Notes under the pieces: model-generated | What the model was told of the DNA's origin: nothing | The model's input: the letters and a program-made list of their open reading frames with translations, nothing else | Database searches by the model: none | Program-made: the position numbers and the translations under genes | Part shown: positions 35,592-44,741 of the stretch, in pieces | How the letters are laid out: each line of letters begins with the position of its first letter | Position numbering within the stretch: position 1 is the stretch's first letter | NCBI GenBank assembly: GCA_910579135.1 | Contig: CAJTTM010000006.1 | Location: forward strand, 1-64,000 | Direction: 5' to 3' | Source: an uncultured Erysipelotrichales bacterium | Lineage (GTDB): Bacteria; Bacillota_I; Bacilli_A; Erysipelotrichales; Coprobacillaceae | Length of the DNA stretch: 64,000 nucleotides

Positions 35592-36566
35592 TTAATTCTG
35601 TATTTTAATTTGTTCTGTTTTAATCATTGGATATCTTATTAAATGATGTCCCTCTAAATCCTCTTTATACATATCTACAGCACTAATTTGATGATTATTA
35701 TAAGCTGTATAATAATAGATTCCTTTATCACAATTACAACAAGATGTGTACAATGTCATTTGGTATTTTTTATCTTCTAATTGACAACACCCTTTTGGAT
35801 TATTAACAGAACCTAAAATATGGAAAAATTGACTTACACTTGATAATTCATTCTTATCACATACAGAATTCATTTTAATAAATGCAACTCTTACAAAACG
35901 TGATTGTGAAGAAATATCTCCAGGTAATCCTAAGGCTCCCATTCCTAAGCTATAAGCATCTAATGTTAACTGATTAGAGAAATGATTTGTTGGTGCTAAA
36001 GTGCTTAAAGACATATAATTATTAAGATTAAATAATTGCATTTCAAATGGTGGATTATTTGTAAGAACACCTACTGGATTATCATAAATTTTTAAACCAC
36101 TTTTTAAAGATTCAACAACTATTGATTCATTTCTATCAGAAATCATCCAATGTAACTGGGCAGTTGGTAATTTTTCACTAAAAGGCGTATCTGTTAAATT
36201 GATTCTAGATAATAGACTTCTTACCTCTTTCACTGTTGAGCATTGACCTAAAATCCAAGGTATAAATTCATATTGTGCAATGTTATCTTTTCCTTCTTTT
36301 TCTTTATTGTAAAATGCATTACCTACAAAATTCAGTCCTGCAATTGCGAGTGCTTTTTCATTCACTGCATCATAATATAAGGGATAGTCATCAATAACAC
36401 AAGATGCTCCAATGATTGCATAATGTGTTTTCATCAATCCTAATTTTCCAAAATCAAATACATAGTTTCTAGGTGTTATCACAACCTCGTCACCATAAGA
36501 AAAACCATAATCTAAAGTTCTACCAAAATAAAAATAATCTGTATTATATGTTATTGCAGTACACAA
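35592..36566 (-). CDS. bsh: Choloylglycine (bile salt) hydrolase
   Basis: 324 residues. An Ntn hydrolase that removes glycine or taurine from conjugated bile salts. The start is fixed by chemistry: the nucleophile must be Cys2, and the frame gives TTG-TGT (M-C-T-A-I) with AAAGGAGG 7 nt before, so the upstream codons are not translated. Other active-site residues: FGRTLDYG (Arg and Asp), GLNFVGNAFY (Asn, bile-salt rather than penicillin type), VLTNNPPFEMQ (Asn) and SRFVRVAF (Arg). Cytoplasmic, no signal peptide. Its presence suggests an intestinal host. Confidence 0.93.
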   Translation of the reverse strand: MCTAITYNTDYFYFGRTLDYGFSYGDEVVITPRNYVFDFGKLGLMKTHYAIIGASCVIDDYPLYYDAVNEKALAIAGLNFVGNAFYNKEKEGKDNIAQYEFIPWILGQCSTVKEVRSLLSRINLTDTPFSEKLPTAQLHWMISDRNESIVVESLKSGLKIYDNPVGVLTNNPPFEMQLFNLNNYMSLSTLAPTNHFSNQLTLDAYSLGMGALGLPGDISSQSRFVRVAFIKMNSVCDKNELSSVSQFFHILGSVNNPKGCCQLEDKKYQMTLYTSCCNCDKGIYYYTAYNNHQISAVDMYKEDLEGHHLIRYPMIKTEQIKIQN

Positions 36567-36649
36567 TTTTAATCCTCCTTTATATAGATGATATAACATC
36601 TACTTTATTATAGTTATTAAATGAAAAAATATACTTGTTTTTTATATTT

Positions 36650-36673
36650 AAAAAAATGGCATAGTGCCATTTT
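36650..36673 (-). terminator. Terminator of the DUF4846 lipoprotein gene
   Basis: 9-bp stem AAAATGGCA / TGCCATTTT with a 3-nt loop, followed on the minus strand by TTTAAATATAAAAAA. Confidence 0.75.
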
Positions 36674-36682
36674 ATTTTTAAT

Positions 36683-37540
36683 TTAATCATTATACTTTAA
36701 ATGTCTAAGATCATCTTTTGAAAATGTATATTCAGGTGTATCAAAAGAATTTGTTATTTCATCCTCATAATACCAAGGATCACTTTCATGTAAATTATTT
36801 TTTAAAAGATGAAATTCTTGAGCAGGCATATAGCCTTGTGCTAATAAATACGCCTTTTTATTATCTTTATTTTGGCACATATCAACAATCATAACAACAT
36901 GTCCAGGACTTCCTGCTTTTATAAATATATCACCTACTTGTATTTTAGATTTATCTATTTTCTTTGATTCTTCTTTTAATGATAAAGTACTAGCATAAGC
37001 AAAAACAATTCTTAAATATTTTTGAAAACTTTGATATGAAGTATCGTATTGTTTTGTTTTTACCCATTGAAAAGAATTCCCATTCATTTTTATACGATAA
37101 CCATTAAGCCATTTTTGATAATCAGCCTTAAACCCATCAACAAATTGAAATGATATTTTACTATATTGCTTTGTTTTATAAAAATATTCAGCATAAATTC
37201 TAATAACAGAATCAGCACATTGTTGTAAATCTTCATTTTCAATAGGAAGCTTAAAGACAGCTATATGAGCATTTTGATTAGATTTTTTTGTTCCATCATA
37301 TAATAAAACTGGTTCTCCATATTTTTTTAATTTATAATTTCTTAAAAACGATTCAAAAGTATTATTTTTCACTTTTTTTCTTGTATATCCTTTAGGTGTA
37401 TCTACACACGTCTGCAAGGTCTTTCCTTGTATATTAACAACAGGTTTTTCTTTAATAACTTTCTCTTTTTTTTGACTTGAGGAAGGTTGACACCCTATTA
37501 TAATAAATAACATTAATATCATTAATAAATTTTTTTTCAT
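36683..37540 (-). CDS. DUF4846-family lipoprotein
   Basis: 285 residues. The signal peptide ends in the lipobox-like IIIGC (Cys17), so the protein is likely lipid-anchored outside the membrane. Family blocks: FESFLRNYKLKKYGEPVLLYDG, LQQCADSVIRIYAEYFYK, WLNGYRIKMNGNSFQW, VFAYASTLSLKEE, IQVGDIFIKAGSPGHVVMIVD and LLAQGYMPAQEFHLLKN. The invariant Cys, Asp and His in GSPGHVVMIVD suggest an enzyme, possibly NlpC/P60-like, but no activity is proven. Good AGGAG site. Single gene. Confidence 0.9.
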   Translation of the reverse strand: MKKNLLMILMLFIIIGCQPSSSQKKEKVIKEKPVVNIQGKTLQTCVDTPKGYTRKKVKNNTFESFLRNYKLKKYGEPVLLYDGTKKSNQNAHIAVFKLPIENEDLQQCADSVIRIYAEYFYKTKQYSKISFQFVDGFKADYQKWLNGYRIKMNGNSFQWVKTKQYDTSYQSFQKYLRIVFAYASTLSLKEESKKIDKSKIQVGDIFIKAGSPGHVVMIVDMCQNKDNKKAYLLAQGYMPAQEFHLLKNNLHESDPWYYEDEITNSFDTPEYTFSKDDLRHLKYND

Positions 37541-37663
37541 GATTCTCTCCTCGTATTTTCAACATTATAATTCCATTTACACCACGCTCATTTTATAAAA
37601 TAATTTTAACATAATATAAAAAATAAACAATTATAGAAAATATCATTTAAATATTTTAATAAT

Positions 37664-37705
37664 TAAAAAATAAACCTTCGTTATTAGAAATCCAAATAAC
37701 GAAGG
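37664..37705 (-). terminator. Terminator of the two-gene secreted-protein operon
   Basis: 11-bp stem CCTTCGTTATT / AATAACGAAGG with a 9-nt loop, followed on the minus strand by TTTATTTTTTAATT. Confidence 0.85.
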
Positions 37706-37781
37706 GATATTTTAAATTGTTTTTTAATATTAAGAAGAAAAAAACAATATAATAAATCTTAATATTTATAGTAGAAATACA

Positions 37782-38273
37782 TTAATTAACTATTTCATTA
37801 TATTCTACTAAATATTCTAAATATTCACAAAAAAGATTATCAAAATTATCAATATTTTCTTGATTAATTCCTTTTTCAACCATTAATTTTAAAAATAAAC
37901 GATTACAATTTGAATCAATATATCCAGTGTTCATTTCAAAAGCAACATATGTAGGCATGTCATCATTACTTTTATATTTTTCAATATCAATCATCTTATA
38001 AATCTTAAAATCCATTTTTTCTACTGGTATATTCAATTTTTCATTATTTACACAATGAAGTGCATTAAAAGAAAGAATTTTATAAAATGTCGTATCTTTC
38101 TCATAATGATAAGGTTCACAATCATACTCTTGAATAAATAAATCACGCAATTCTTTTACATCTTTTTTTGGAATAATAAATTGTTCTTTTAATTTGATAG
38201 CTTTTTCTTTCAATAAGTTTTGGGATTGTTTATTTTTTTTACTTAAAAAAAATCCTAAAGTATTAGAAAACAT
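37782..38273 (-). CDS. Unknown 163-residue protein
   Basis: The N-terminus MFSNTLGFFLSKKNKQSQNLL has a short hydrophobic stretch followed by basic residues, not a clear signal. The rest is a mixed alpha/beta cytoplasmic-looking domain (KMDFKIYKMIDIEKYKSNDD, PTYVAFEMNTGYID). I do not recognise the family. It starts 15 nt after the secreted protein gene, with GGAGAG before the ATG, so the two are made together and may form an export or immunity-type pair. Confidence 0.65.
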   Translation of the reverse strand: MFSNTLGFFLSKKNKQSQNLLKEKAIKLKEQFIIPKKDVKELRDLFIQEYDCEPYHYEKDTTFYKILSFNALHCVNNEKLNIPVEKMDFKIYKMIDIEKYKSNDDMPTYVAFEMNTGYIDSNCNRLFLKLMVEKGINQENIDNFDNLFCEYLEYLVEYNEIVN

Positions 38274-38288
38274 AAATATCTCTCCTTT

Positions 38289-38834
38289 CTATTTAATAGT
38301 AACAGTGGCAGATTTAAGGATTCCTGAAAGCCAGTCTCCCTCATTACTTCTTTGAACCATAAGTGATGAAACTTCAACTCGAACTTTTGTCACATCTTTT
38401 GGAATTGTTATTCTTTTAAGTGTCTTATAGACATGATATCCTGATGTAAATCTATAAACAACATAATCTCCTGTATAAATTGTTGCATATATCTTTTGAC
38501 CCAATACATTTGTACTTTTTACTGTGAGTTTTGTAAATCGAAATGCTTTAATCGGGAATCCACCATTCCAGCTTAATATCAAATCAACACCCGTAGTATT
38601 ACCACTTCTTGTAAGATGAGCAGCTATCACTCCACTAGAATATGTAGAAGCACTATCACTTGGTCCTTTAGGTGAAAATAATCCTAGATATTCATTTTCC
38701 TCTTCGTTAAGGTCATTAGCATTTTCAAGCACCTTATTATTATCATCAGTTTGAGAAGTATCTTTAGCATGTACTGGAACAGTTATACTAATCATCATTA
38801 AAACAACAAGTAAAATTGAAATTATTTTTTTCAT
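38289..38834 (-). CDS. Secreted protein of unknown function
   Basis: 181 residues. A clear signal peptide, MKKIISILLVVLMMISITVP with cleavage after VHA, is followed by an acidic linker (about 25-60) and a beta-rich domain of about 120 residues (GVIAAHLTRSGNTTGVDLIL, YHVYKTLKRITIPKDVTKVR). No cysteines and no anchor signal, so it is probably released or wall-associated. A near-consensus promoter and a GGAGGG site suggest high expression. No family recognised. Confidence 0.7.
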   Translation of the reverse strand: MKKIISILLVVLMMISITVPVHAKDTSQTDDNNKVLENANDLNEEENEYLGLFSPKGPSDSASTYSSGVIAAHLTRSGNTTGVDLILSWNGGFPIKAFRFTKLTVKSTNVLGQKIYATIYTGDYVVYRFTSGYHVYKTLKRITIPKDVTKVRVEVSSLMVQRSNEGDWLSGILKSATVTIK

Positions 38835-38854
38835 AAAGCACCCTCCTTATATAT

Positions 38855-38883
38855 ATAATAAACTATAATATAAAGCAAGTCAA
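38855..38883 (-). promoter_or_regulatory. Promoter of the secreted-protein operon
   Basis: TTGACT (38878-38883), 17 nt, TATTAT (38855-38860); GGAGGG and the ATG follow within about 20-30 nt, giving a short leader. Confidence 0.75.
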
Positions 38884-38958
38884 TATATACATATTATAAA
38901 TAATTATATTAATATATAAGTTGTTAAATTATTCTAACTTCAACAAGAATTAACTAAA

Positions 38959-39078
38959 ATGTTTAATACCACTCATTATTCAATTCAAAATGGATTTGAT
39001 GTTCTTTTCTTCCAAGAAAAAACAATTCCATCATTTCAATCAATTTTTATTCCAAAATCCACTAAGGAAAATAACTGA
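38959..39078 (+). other. Possible 39-codon gene fragment
   Basis: Open frame whose composition looks coding (MFNTTHYSIQNGFDVLFFQE then KTIPSFQSIFIPKSTKENN), extending upstream as QQELTK without a ribosome site. It is probably the tail of a lost gene; I do not recognise it. The rest of 38884-39096 shows nothing else convincing. Confidence 0.3.
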
Positions 39079-39096
39079 AATGTGTCATAATTATAC

Positions 39097-39140
39097 TAAA
39101 AAGACAATGACTATCATTACTGATTTTCATTGTCTATTTT
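39097..39140 (-). terminator. Terminator of the arginine operon
   Basis: 9-bp stem AGACAATGA / TCATTGTCT with a 16-nt loop followed on the minus strand by TTTTTAGT, about 60 nt after argF. Confidence 0.8.
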
Positions 39141-39199
39141 TATTTGAGGCTTTCTAAATATATTTATTTTATTTCATTACACTATCTATAAATAATAGC

Positions 39200-40210
39200 T
39201 TATCCTAATATATCCTCTACATGATTTCCAATCGTTGCGACCATAACAGCCTTAATTGTATGCATTCTATTTTCTGCTTCATCAAATACAACAGAATTTT
39301 TTGATCTGAACACTTCATCTTCGACTTCTCTAATATCAATACCTTTTTCATGTTTAGTTTTCGCAACAACAGTTTCAAAGTCATGGAATGAAGGTAAACA
39401 ATGCATAAACAATGTTGATTTTTTACCAGTCTTTTTCATCATATCTACAGTAACTTTATATGGTGATAACATTTCTACTCTAGGTTGATATAAACTTTCA
39501 TCTTCACCCATACTTACCCAAATGTCTGTATAAATGACATCTGCATCTTTTACAGCTTCATCTACATTATCTAAAACTTCAATTTTTCCACCTGATTTTT
39601 TAGCTTCTTGTTGGCAATATTTTAAAACATCTTCATCAATATGTAATTGTTTAGGTCCCAAACAAACAAAATGCATTCCCATTTTAACTGCACCATACAT
39701 CAATCCATAACAAACATTATTTCTAATATCTCCACAAAAAACAAACTTAACCTCATTTAATGGCTTATTAAGATGTTCTTCAATAGTTAGAAAATCAGCA
39801 AGTGTTTGAGTTGGATGATCTACATCTGTAAGTCCATTCCATACAGGAACACCAGAGTATTTTGCGAGTGCTTCAACAGTTTCTTGTTTAAAGCCTCTAA
39901 ACTCTATTCCATCATACATTCTTCCTAAGACTTTAGCTGTATCTTCAATTGATTCTTTTTTACCCATTTGAGAATTGCTTAAGAAAGTGACATGCCCACC
40001 TTCATCTAAAGTAGCAACTTCAAAAGAACAACGTGTACGGGTTGATGTTTTTTCAAATAGGAGTACAACATTTTTTCCAAGTAAATGGTTTCCAATTTGT
40101 CCTTCTTTTTTATTTTTCTTTAATCGGTGTGCTAAATCTAATAAATATCTTATTTCTTCTTTTGAATAATCTTTTAAAGTTAAAAAACTTCTTTGTTTTA
40201 AATTAACCAT
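39200..40210 (-). CDS. argF: Ornithine carbamoyltransferase
   Basis: 336 residues. It makes citrulline from ornithine and carbamoyl phosphate. Signatures: FEKTSTRTRCSFEVA (carbamoyl phosphate binding), DHPTQTLADF, and MHCLPSFHDFET (ornithine binding); SMGEDES is the lid loop. Length fits an anabolic trimeric OTC. I start at the second ATG (40210), 7 nt after AGGAG. Last gene of the argGHCJBF operon, placing it under the arginine T-box, so a biosynthetic role is more likely than deiminase-pathway catabolism. Confidence 0.95.
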   Translation of the reverse strand: MVNLKQRSFLTLKDYSKEEIRYLLDLAHRLKKNKKEGQIGNHLLGKNVVLLFEKTSTRTRCSFEVATLDEGGHVTFLSNSQMGKKESIEDTAKVLGRMYDGIEFRGFKQETVEALAKYSGVPVWNGLTDVDHPTQTLADFLTIEEHLNKPLNEVKFVFCGDIRNNVCYGLMYGAVKMGMHFVCLGPKQLHIDEDVLKYCQQEAKKSGGKIEVLDNVDEAVKDADVIYTDIWVSMGEDESLYQPRVEMLSPYKVTVDMMKKTGKKSTLFMHCLPSFHDFETVVAKTKHEKGIDIREVEDEVFRSKNSVVFDEAENRMHTIKAVMVATIGNHVEDILG

Positions 40211-40220
40211 AATCATTCTC

Positions 40221-41081
40221 CTATCTTATAAACATTGTACCAATACCTTCTTTAGATAACATTTCTATTAAAATAGAATGAGGTATTCTTCCATCAATAA
40301 TAACTGCTTTTTTCACATCAGCTCTTACTGCTCTTACACAACAATCAACCTTAGGAATCATTCCACCACTAATAATTCCTTTATTCATTAAGCTATTCAC
40401 TTCATAGACATGAACTAAAGGAATAAGTGAACTTTCATCATCTTTATCTTCTAACAATCCTGGAATATCACTAACCAAAATCATATTTTCAGCATTCAAT
40501 GCTCCTGCAATTTCAGCGGCTGCTGTATCAGCATTAATATTATAAGTATGACCATCTTTATCCATACCTACACTTGCGATAACAGGTATATATCCTTTAT
40601 CTAACATATCTAAAATAATATTAGGATGAATTTCTTTAACTGCCCCAACATATCCTAAATCATGTTTAGACTCATACTTTTCTGCTTCTATGAGCATATT
40701 ATCAATGCCACTGATACCAGTTGCATTACCACCTTTTTGCATAATTAGCTTTACTAAATCTTTATTTGTCTTTCCAGCTAAAACCATCTGTACAACATCA
40801 ATAGTTTCTTCATCAGTATATCTTAGCCCATCAATAAACTTAGACTCTTTTCCAATTTTTTTAAGTGTACCACTTATCTCAGGTCCTCCACCATGAACTA
40901 AGATAACTTTAACACCAATTTCTGATAATAATACAACATCACTAATAACATTCATTTTCAATTCTTCATTAATCATTGCATTACCACCATATTTAATAAC
41001 AACAATCTTATTATTATACTTTTGAATATAAGGTAATGCTTGTGATAATATTTCTGCTTTTAAAATAGAATGACTTTCCAT
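40221..41081 (-). CDS. argB: N-acetylglutamate kinase
   Basis: 286 residues. It phosphorylates N-acetylglutamate, the second committed step. Amino-acid-kinase motifs: VIKYGGNAMINEELK, VHGGGPEISGTLKKIGKE, INADTAAAEIAGALNAENMI, GGMIPKVDCCVRAV. It lies between argJ and argF with gaps of about 10 nt. Feedback-sensitive versions carry an extra N-terminal helix; the short N-terminal extension here (HSILKAEILSQALPYIQKYN) resembles it, so arginine inhibition is possible. Confidence 0.95.
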   Translation of the reverse strand: MESHSILKAEILSQALPYIQKYNNKIVVIKYGGNAMINEELKMNVISDVVLLSEIGVKVILVHGGGPEISGTLKKIGKESKFIDGLRYTDEETIDVVQMVLAGKTNKDLVKLIMQKGGNATGISGIDNMLIEAEKYESKHDLGYVGAVKEIHPNIILDMLDKGYIPVIASVGMDKDGHTYNINADTAAAEIAGALNAENMILVSDIPGLLEDKDDESSLIPLVHVYEVNSLMNKGIISGGMIPKVDCCVRAVRADVKKAVIIDGRIPHSILIEMLSKEGIGTMFIR

Positions 41082-41091
41082 TGTTCTTCCC

Positions 41092-42306
41092 CTATGTTCT
41101 ATAATCTCCGTTTATTTTCACATAATCATATGTAAGATCACAACCCCATGCAGTAGCATTGTCATCTCCATCATGTAAATCAATTAAAATTTCAATTTCA
41201 TCTTCACTTAATATTTCTAATGCTTTTTCCTCACTAAAAGGATAACCTTTTCCACTTCTACAAACACAAACATCTCCCTTGATACTTGATAAATGAACTT
41301 CTATTTTATCAATATCTAAAGATGCCTCACTATATCCAATAGCACATAAAATTCTACCCCAGTTTGCATCTTTACCAAACATAGCAGCTTTAAATAAAGA
41401 GCTTGTAATCACTGATTTTGCGACTATCTTGGCATCTTTTATTGTTTTTGCATGATTGACTTTACAAGTTAAAAGTTTTGTAGCACCTTCTCCATCTTTA
41501 GCAATTCCTTTTGATAAACATTCACAAATATAATAAAGAGCTTCTTTAAATGTTTGATAATCTTCATTCACTATTTGAATTTCTTTATTATTTGCAAGTC
41601 CATTCGCAAGTATACTTAACATATCATTTGTTGAAGTATCCCCATCTACGCTTACCATATTAAATGTATCATTTACGACTTCAACAATAACTTGTTGAAG
41701 CATTTCTTTACTAATAGATACATCTGTTGTTACAAATGCAAGCATTGTTGCCATATTAGGATGAATCATACCACTGCCTTTCGCAATAGCTCCAATATGA
41801 CATATTTTTCCATTCAGCTCAAATTCAACTGCATATTCTTTTGGCATTGTATCTGTTGTCATAATTCCTAGACATGCATCATGGCTTCCATTTTCATTTA
41901 AACTTTCTACAAGTTCTGCCATATGCAATTCAAAAGGTTCTAATGATAAAGGTTGTCCAATAACTCCTGTTGAAGCAATAATAATATCTTCTGCTTTGAT
42001 ATTTAACTCTTTAGCACATAAATCACACATTGCATTCGCAATATCAATACCATCTTCATTACATGTATTTGCATTTCCACTATTACATAGTATTGCGATT
42101 GCTTCATTATTTTTTAGATGTTCTTTTGTTACATAAATAGGAGCTCCCTTAACTTTGTTTTGTGTATATGTAGAAGCACTATGACACATAACATCACTTA
42201 CAATCAAAGATAAATCTTTCTTATCCTTATTCTTTCTTACACCACAATGGATTCCTGTTGCTTTAAATCCAATCGGCGCACAAACTCCACCTTCAATATT
42301 TTTCAT
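41092..42306 (-). CDS. argJ: Bifunctional ornithine acetyltransferase / N-acetylglutamate synthase
   Basis: 404 residues. It recycles the acetyl group from N-acetylornithine to glutamate. It self-cleaves at the Thr in KGSGMIHPNMATMLAFVTTD (about residue 190) into alpha and beta chains; the downstream MVSVDGDTSTND and GEGATKLL loops are conserved. With ArgJ the cell can run the cyclic pathway without a separate argA. It lies between argC (12-nt gap) and argB. Confidence 0.95.
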   Translation of the reverse strand: MKNIEGGVCAPIGFKATGIHCGVRKNKDKKDLSLIVSDVMCHSASTYTQNKVKGAPIYVTKEHLKNNEAIAILCNSGNANTCNEDGIDIANAMCDLCAKELNIKAEDIIIASTGVIGQPLSLEPFELHMAELVESLNENGSHDACLGIMTTDTMPKEYAVEFELNGKICHIGAIAKGSGMIHPNMATMLAFVTTDVSISKEMLQQVIVEVVNDTFNMVSVDGDTSTNDMLSILANGLANNKEIQIVNEDYQTFKEALYYICECLSKGIAKDGEGATKLLTCKVNHAKTIKDAKIVAKSVITSSLFKAAMFGKDANWGRILCAIGYSEASLDIDKIEVHLSSIKGDVCVCRSGKGYPFSEEKALEILSEDEIEILIDLHDGDDNATAWGCDLTYDYVKINGDYRT

Positions 42307-42318
42307 TTTCTCACTTCC

Positions 42319-43353
42319 TTAAAATGATGGTCCTTTTAATTGAAGACCTTTTGTTTCATCTAATCCATACATTACATTCATATTTTGAATAGCTTGTCCA
42401 GCAGCACCTTTTACCATATTATCAATACAGCTAACAATAACTAATGTATGAGTACGTTTATCAAAATGTAATGAAATATCACAGAAATTAGAATATTGTA
42501 CATATTTAAGATCAGCAATATCTCCTTTTTTCAATACCCTTACAAAATATTCTTTATCATAATAATCATGATAGATTTTTTCAATATCTTCTTCATTAAC
42601 TTCTTTTTTTAATGGTACATATATTGTTGAAATAATTCCTCTATTAATAGGTAATAAATGAGGAACAAATGTTACTTGAATCTTATCTCCATACATCTTT
42701 GATAACTCTTGTTCTATTTCTGGAGTATGTCTATGAACTGCCACTTTATAGGGATGGAAAGATTCATTACATTTAGGAAAATGAGTTGTTTCGCTCAATG
42801 ATTTCCCTGCTCCTGTTGTTCCTGATTTTGAATCAATCATAATATGAGTAGAAGCATTTAATTTTTCTTTTAATAATGGATATAACCCTAAAGTAATAGA
42901 AGTTGGATAACAACCAGGATTTCCAATAATTTGACTCTCTTTTATCTTTTCTCTATTCACTTCTGTTAATCCATATACTGAATAAAGATGTAAATCTTTT
43001 TCATGATAATCTAATCCATACCATTCCTTATAATCATCTTCATTATCTAATCTAAAATCTGCTCCTAAATCAATAAATTTCTTATTTAATTTTTGACATT
43101 CAAGAGCATACTTTTCACTTAAGCCATGAGGTAAAGAAGCAAAAACAACATCACATTGATCAATAACTTCATTATCTTCTACAAATTCTTTATCGAAAAT
43201 AGTATAAAACGAAGGGTAAAGAGAAGAGAAAGTTTGACCTAAATAACTTTGAGAACTAATTGCAACAATCTCTACATCTTCATGATTCAATAACAATCTA
43301 ACGACTTCTGCTCCAGCATATCCACTAGCTCCAATAATTCCTGCCTTTATCAT
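42319..43353 (-). CDS. argC: N-acetyl-gamma-glutamyl-phosphate reductase
   Basis: 344 residues. NADPH-dependent reduction of N-acetylglutamyl phosphate. Nucleotide loop IIGASGYAGAEVVRLLLNH, catalytic GNPGCYPTSITLGLYPL with the acyl-accepting Cys, and SGTTGAGKSLSETTHF; the second active-site His is in AVHRHTPEIEQEL. It overlaps the argH stop by 4 nt (ATGA-type), showing translational coupling. Confidence 0.95.
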   Translation of the reverse strand: MIKAGIIGASGYAGAEVVRLLLNHEDVEIVAISSQSYLGQTFSSLYPSFYTIFDKEFVEDNEVIDQCDVVFASLPHGLSEKYALECQKLNKKFIDLGADFRLDNEDDYKEWYGLDYHEKDLHLYSVYGLTEVNREKIKESQIIGNPGCYPTSITLGLYPLLKEKLNASTHIMIDSKSGTTGAGKSLSETTHFPKCNESFHPYKVAVHRHTPEIEQELSKMYGDKIQVTFVPHLLPINRGIISTIYVPLKKEVNEEDIEKIYHDYYDKEYFVRVLKKGDIADLKYVQYSNFCDISLHFDKRTHTLVIVSCIDNMVKGAAGQAIQNMNVMYGLDETKGLQLKGPSF

Positions 43354-44729
43354 TTTATTTCTCCAATCTTTTGTTTCATAATTGCAATACTTTTCTCTAC
43401 CATTTCTTTAGCTGGTCCTCCATCAACTAAACGATTATTTACACATGTTTCTAACGAAATAGCATCATAAATTGTTTCATCAAATATCTCATTAAAATCT
43501 TTATATATATGAAGAGGTAATGTTTCTAAAACAAAATCATTATCTATACAATAAGCGACTAATTGCCCAACAATCTTATAAGCATCTCTAAAAGCTAATC
43601 CATGTTTAACTAAATAATCAGCACAATCTGTTGCATTAATAAATCCTTTCGCAGCTGCTTCTTTCATTTTATCTTTATTTATTCTCATTGTTTTAATCAT
43701 ATCAGTAAATACTGGCAAACATAATTTAACAGTATCAATAGCATCAAACAATGCTTCTTTATCCTCTTGCATATCCTTATTATAAGCAAGAGGAAGCCCT
43801 TTCATCATTGTTAATAATGATGAAACATGATTGATGACTCTTGCACTTTTTCCCCTTACAAGTTCAGCAATATCAGGATTTTTCTTTTGAGGCATAATAG
43901 AAGACCCAGTTGCATATGCATCATCAAGTTCTATATATTTAAATTCCCATGAACACCATAAAATCATTTCTTCACTAAAACGTGATAAATGCATCATAAT
44001 TAAAGCAAGATCATTCGCAAACTCAATAGCATAATCTCTATCACTTACACCATCTAAACTATTATGAGTAATATCATCCATATTAAGTAATTTGGCACTC
44101 ATCATTCTATCTATAGGATAAGTTGTCGTTGCGAGCGCTCCGCTTCCTAATGGTGAAATATTAACTCTTTTATAACAATCATCTAATCTACATATATCAC
44201 GATAAAACATTTCGCTATATGCCATTAAATGATGAGCAAAGGTAATGGGTTGAGCTCGTTGTAAATGAGTATATCCTGGCATGATTGTATTTGTATGTTT
44301 CAAAGCTGTTTTAACAATTACTTCAATAAGAGAAATTAACATTTCTTTAATCTCTTTGATTTCATCTCTTGTATATAATCTTAAATCTAATGCAACTTGA
44401 TCATTACGAGATCTTGCAGTGTGTAATTTTTTTCCACTTATAGGATATCTTTTTGTGAGTTCACTTTCAATAAACATATGAATATCTTCTGCATTATAAT
44501 CAAATTCTAATGTTCCATTTTCTAATTCATTTAAAATATCTGTAAGTCCTTTTTGAATTTCACTTAAAGCTTGTTTATTGATAATCCCTTGCTTTTCTAA
44601 CATTTTAGCATGAGCCATACTACCAGTTATATCTTGTTTATACATTCTTGCATCAAATGATATTGATGAATTAAATGCATTCACATTTTCATCAACTTCT
44701 TTTTTAAATCTCCCAGCCCAAAGTACCAT
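43350..44729 (-). CDS. argH: Argininosuccinate lyase
   Basis: About 459 residues. It splits argininosuccinate to arginine and fumarate. Signatures: LHTARSRNDQVALDLRLY, MPGYTHLQRAQPITFAHHL (catalytic His), and GSSIMPQKKNPDIAELVRGK (flexible catalytic loop with Ser). I chose the ATG at 44729 (MVLWAGRF) with AGAGGTG upstream; the GTG 9 nt earlier overlaps that site. It follows argG by 12 nt. Confidence 0.95.
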   Translation of the reverse strand: MVLWAGRFKKEVDENVNAFNSSISFDARMYKQDITGSMAHAKMLEKQGIINKQALSEIQKGLTDILNELENGTLEFDYNAEDIHMFIESELTKRYPISGKKLHTARSRNDQVALDLRLYTRDEIKEIKEMLISLIEVIVKTALKHTNTIMPGYTHLQRAQPITFAHHLMAYSEMFYRDICRLDDCYKRVNISPLGSGALATTTYPIDRMMSAKLLNMDDITHNSLDGVSDRDYAIEFANDLALIMMHLSRFSEEMILWCSWEFKYIELDDAYATGSSIMPQKKNPDIAELVRGKSARVINHVSSLLTMMKGLPLAYNKDMQEDKEALFDAIDTVKLCLPVFTDMIKTMRINKDKMKEAAAKGFINATDCADYLVKHGLAFRDAYKIVGQLVAYCIDNDFVLETLPLHIYKDFNEIFDETIYDAISLETCVNNRLVDGGPAKEMVEKSIAIMKQKIGEIK

Positions 44730-44741
44730 TGTTTTCACCTC

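Noticed and set aside
36569..36599. Eleven extra codons before the bile salt hydrolase Cys
   Set aside because: The nucleophile must be residue 2, and AAAGGAGG sits inside this extension, before TTG-TGT.
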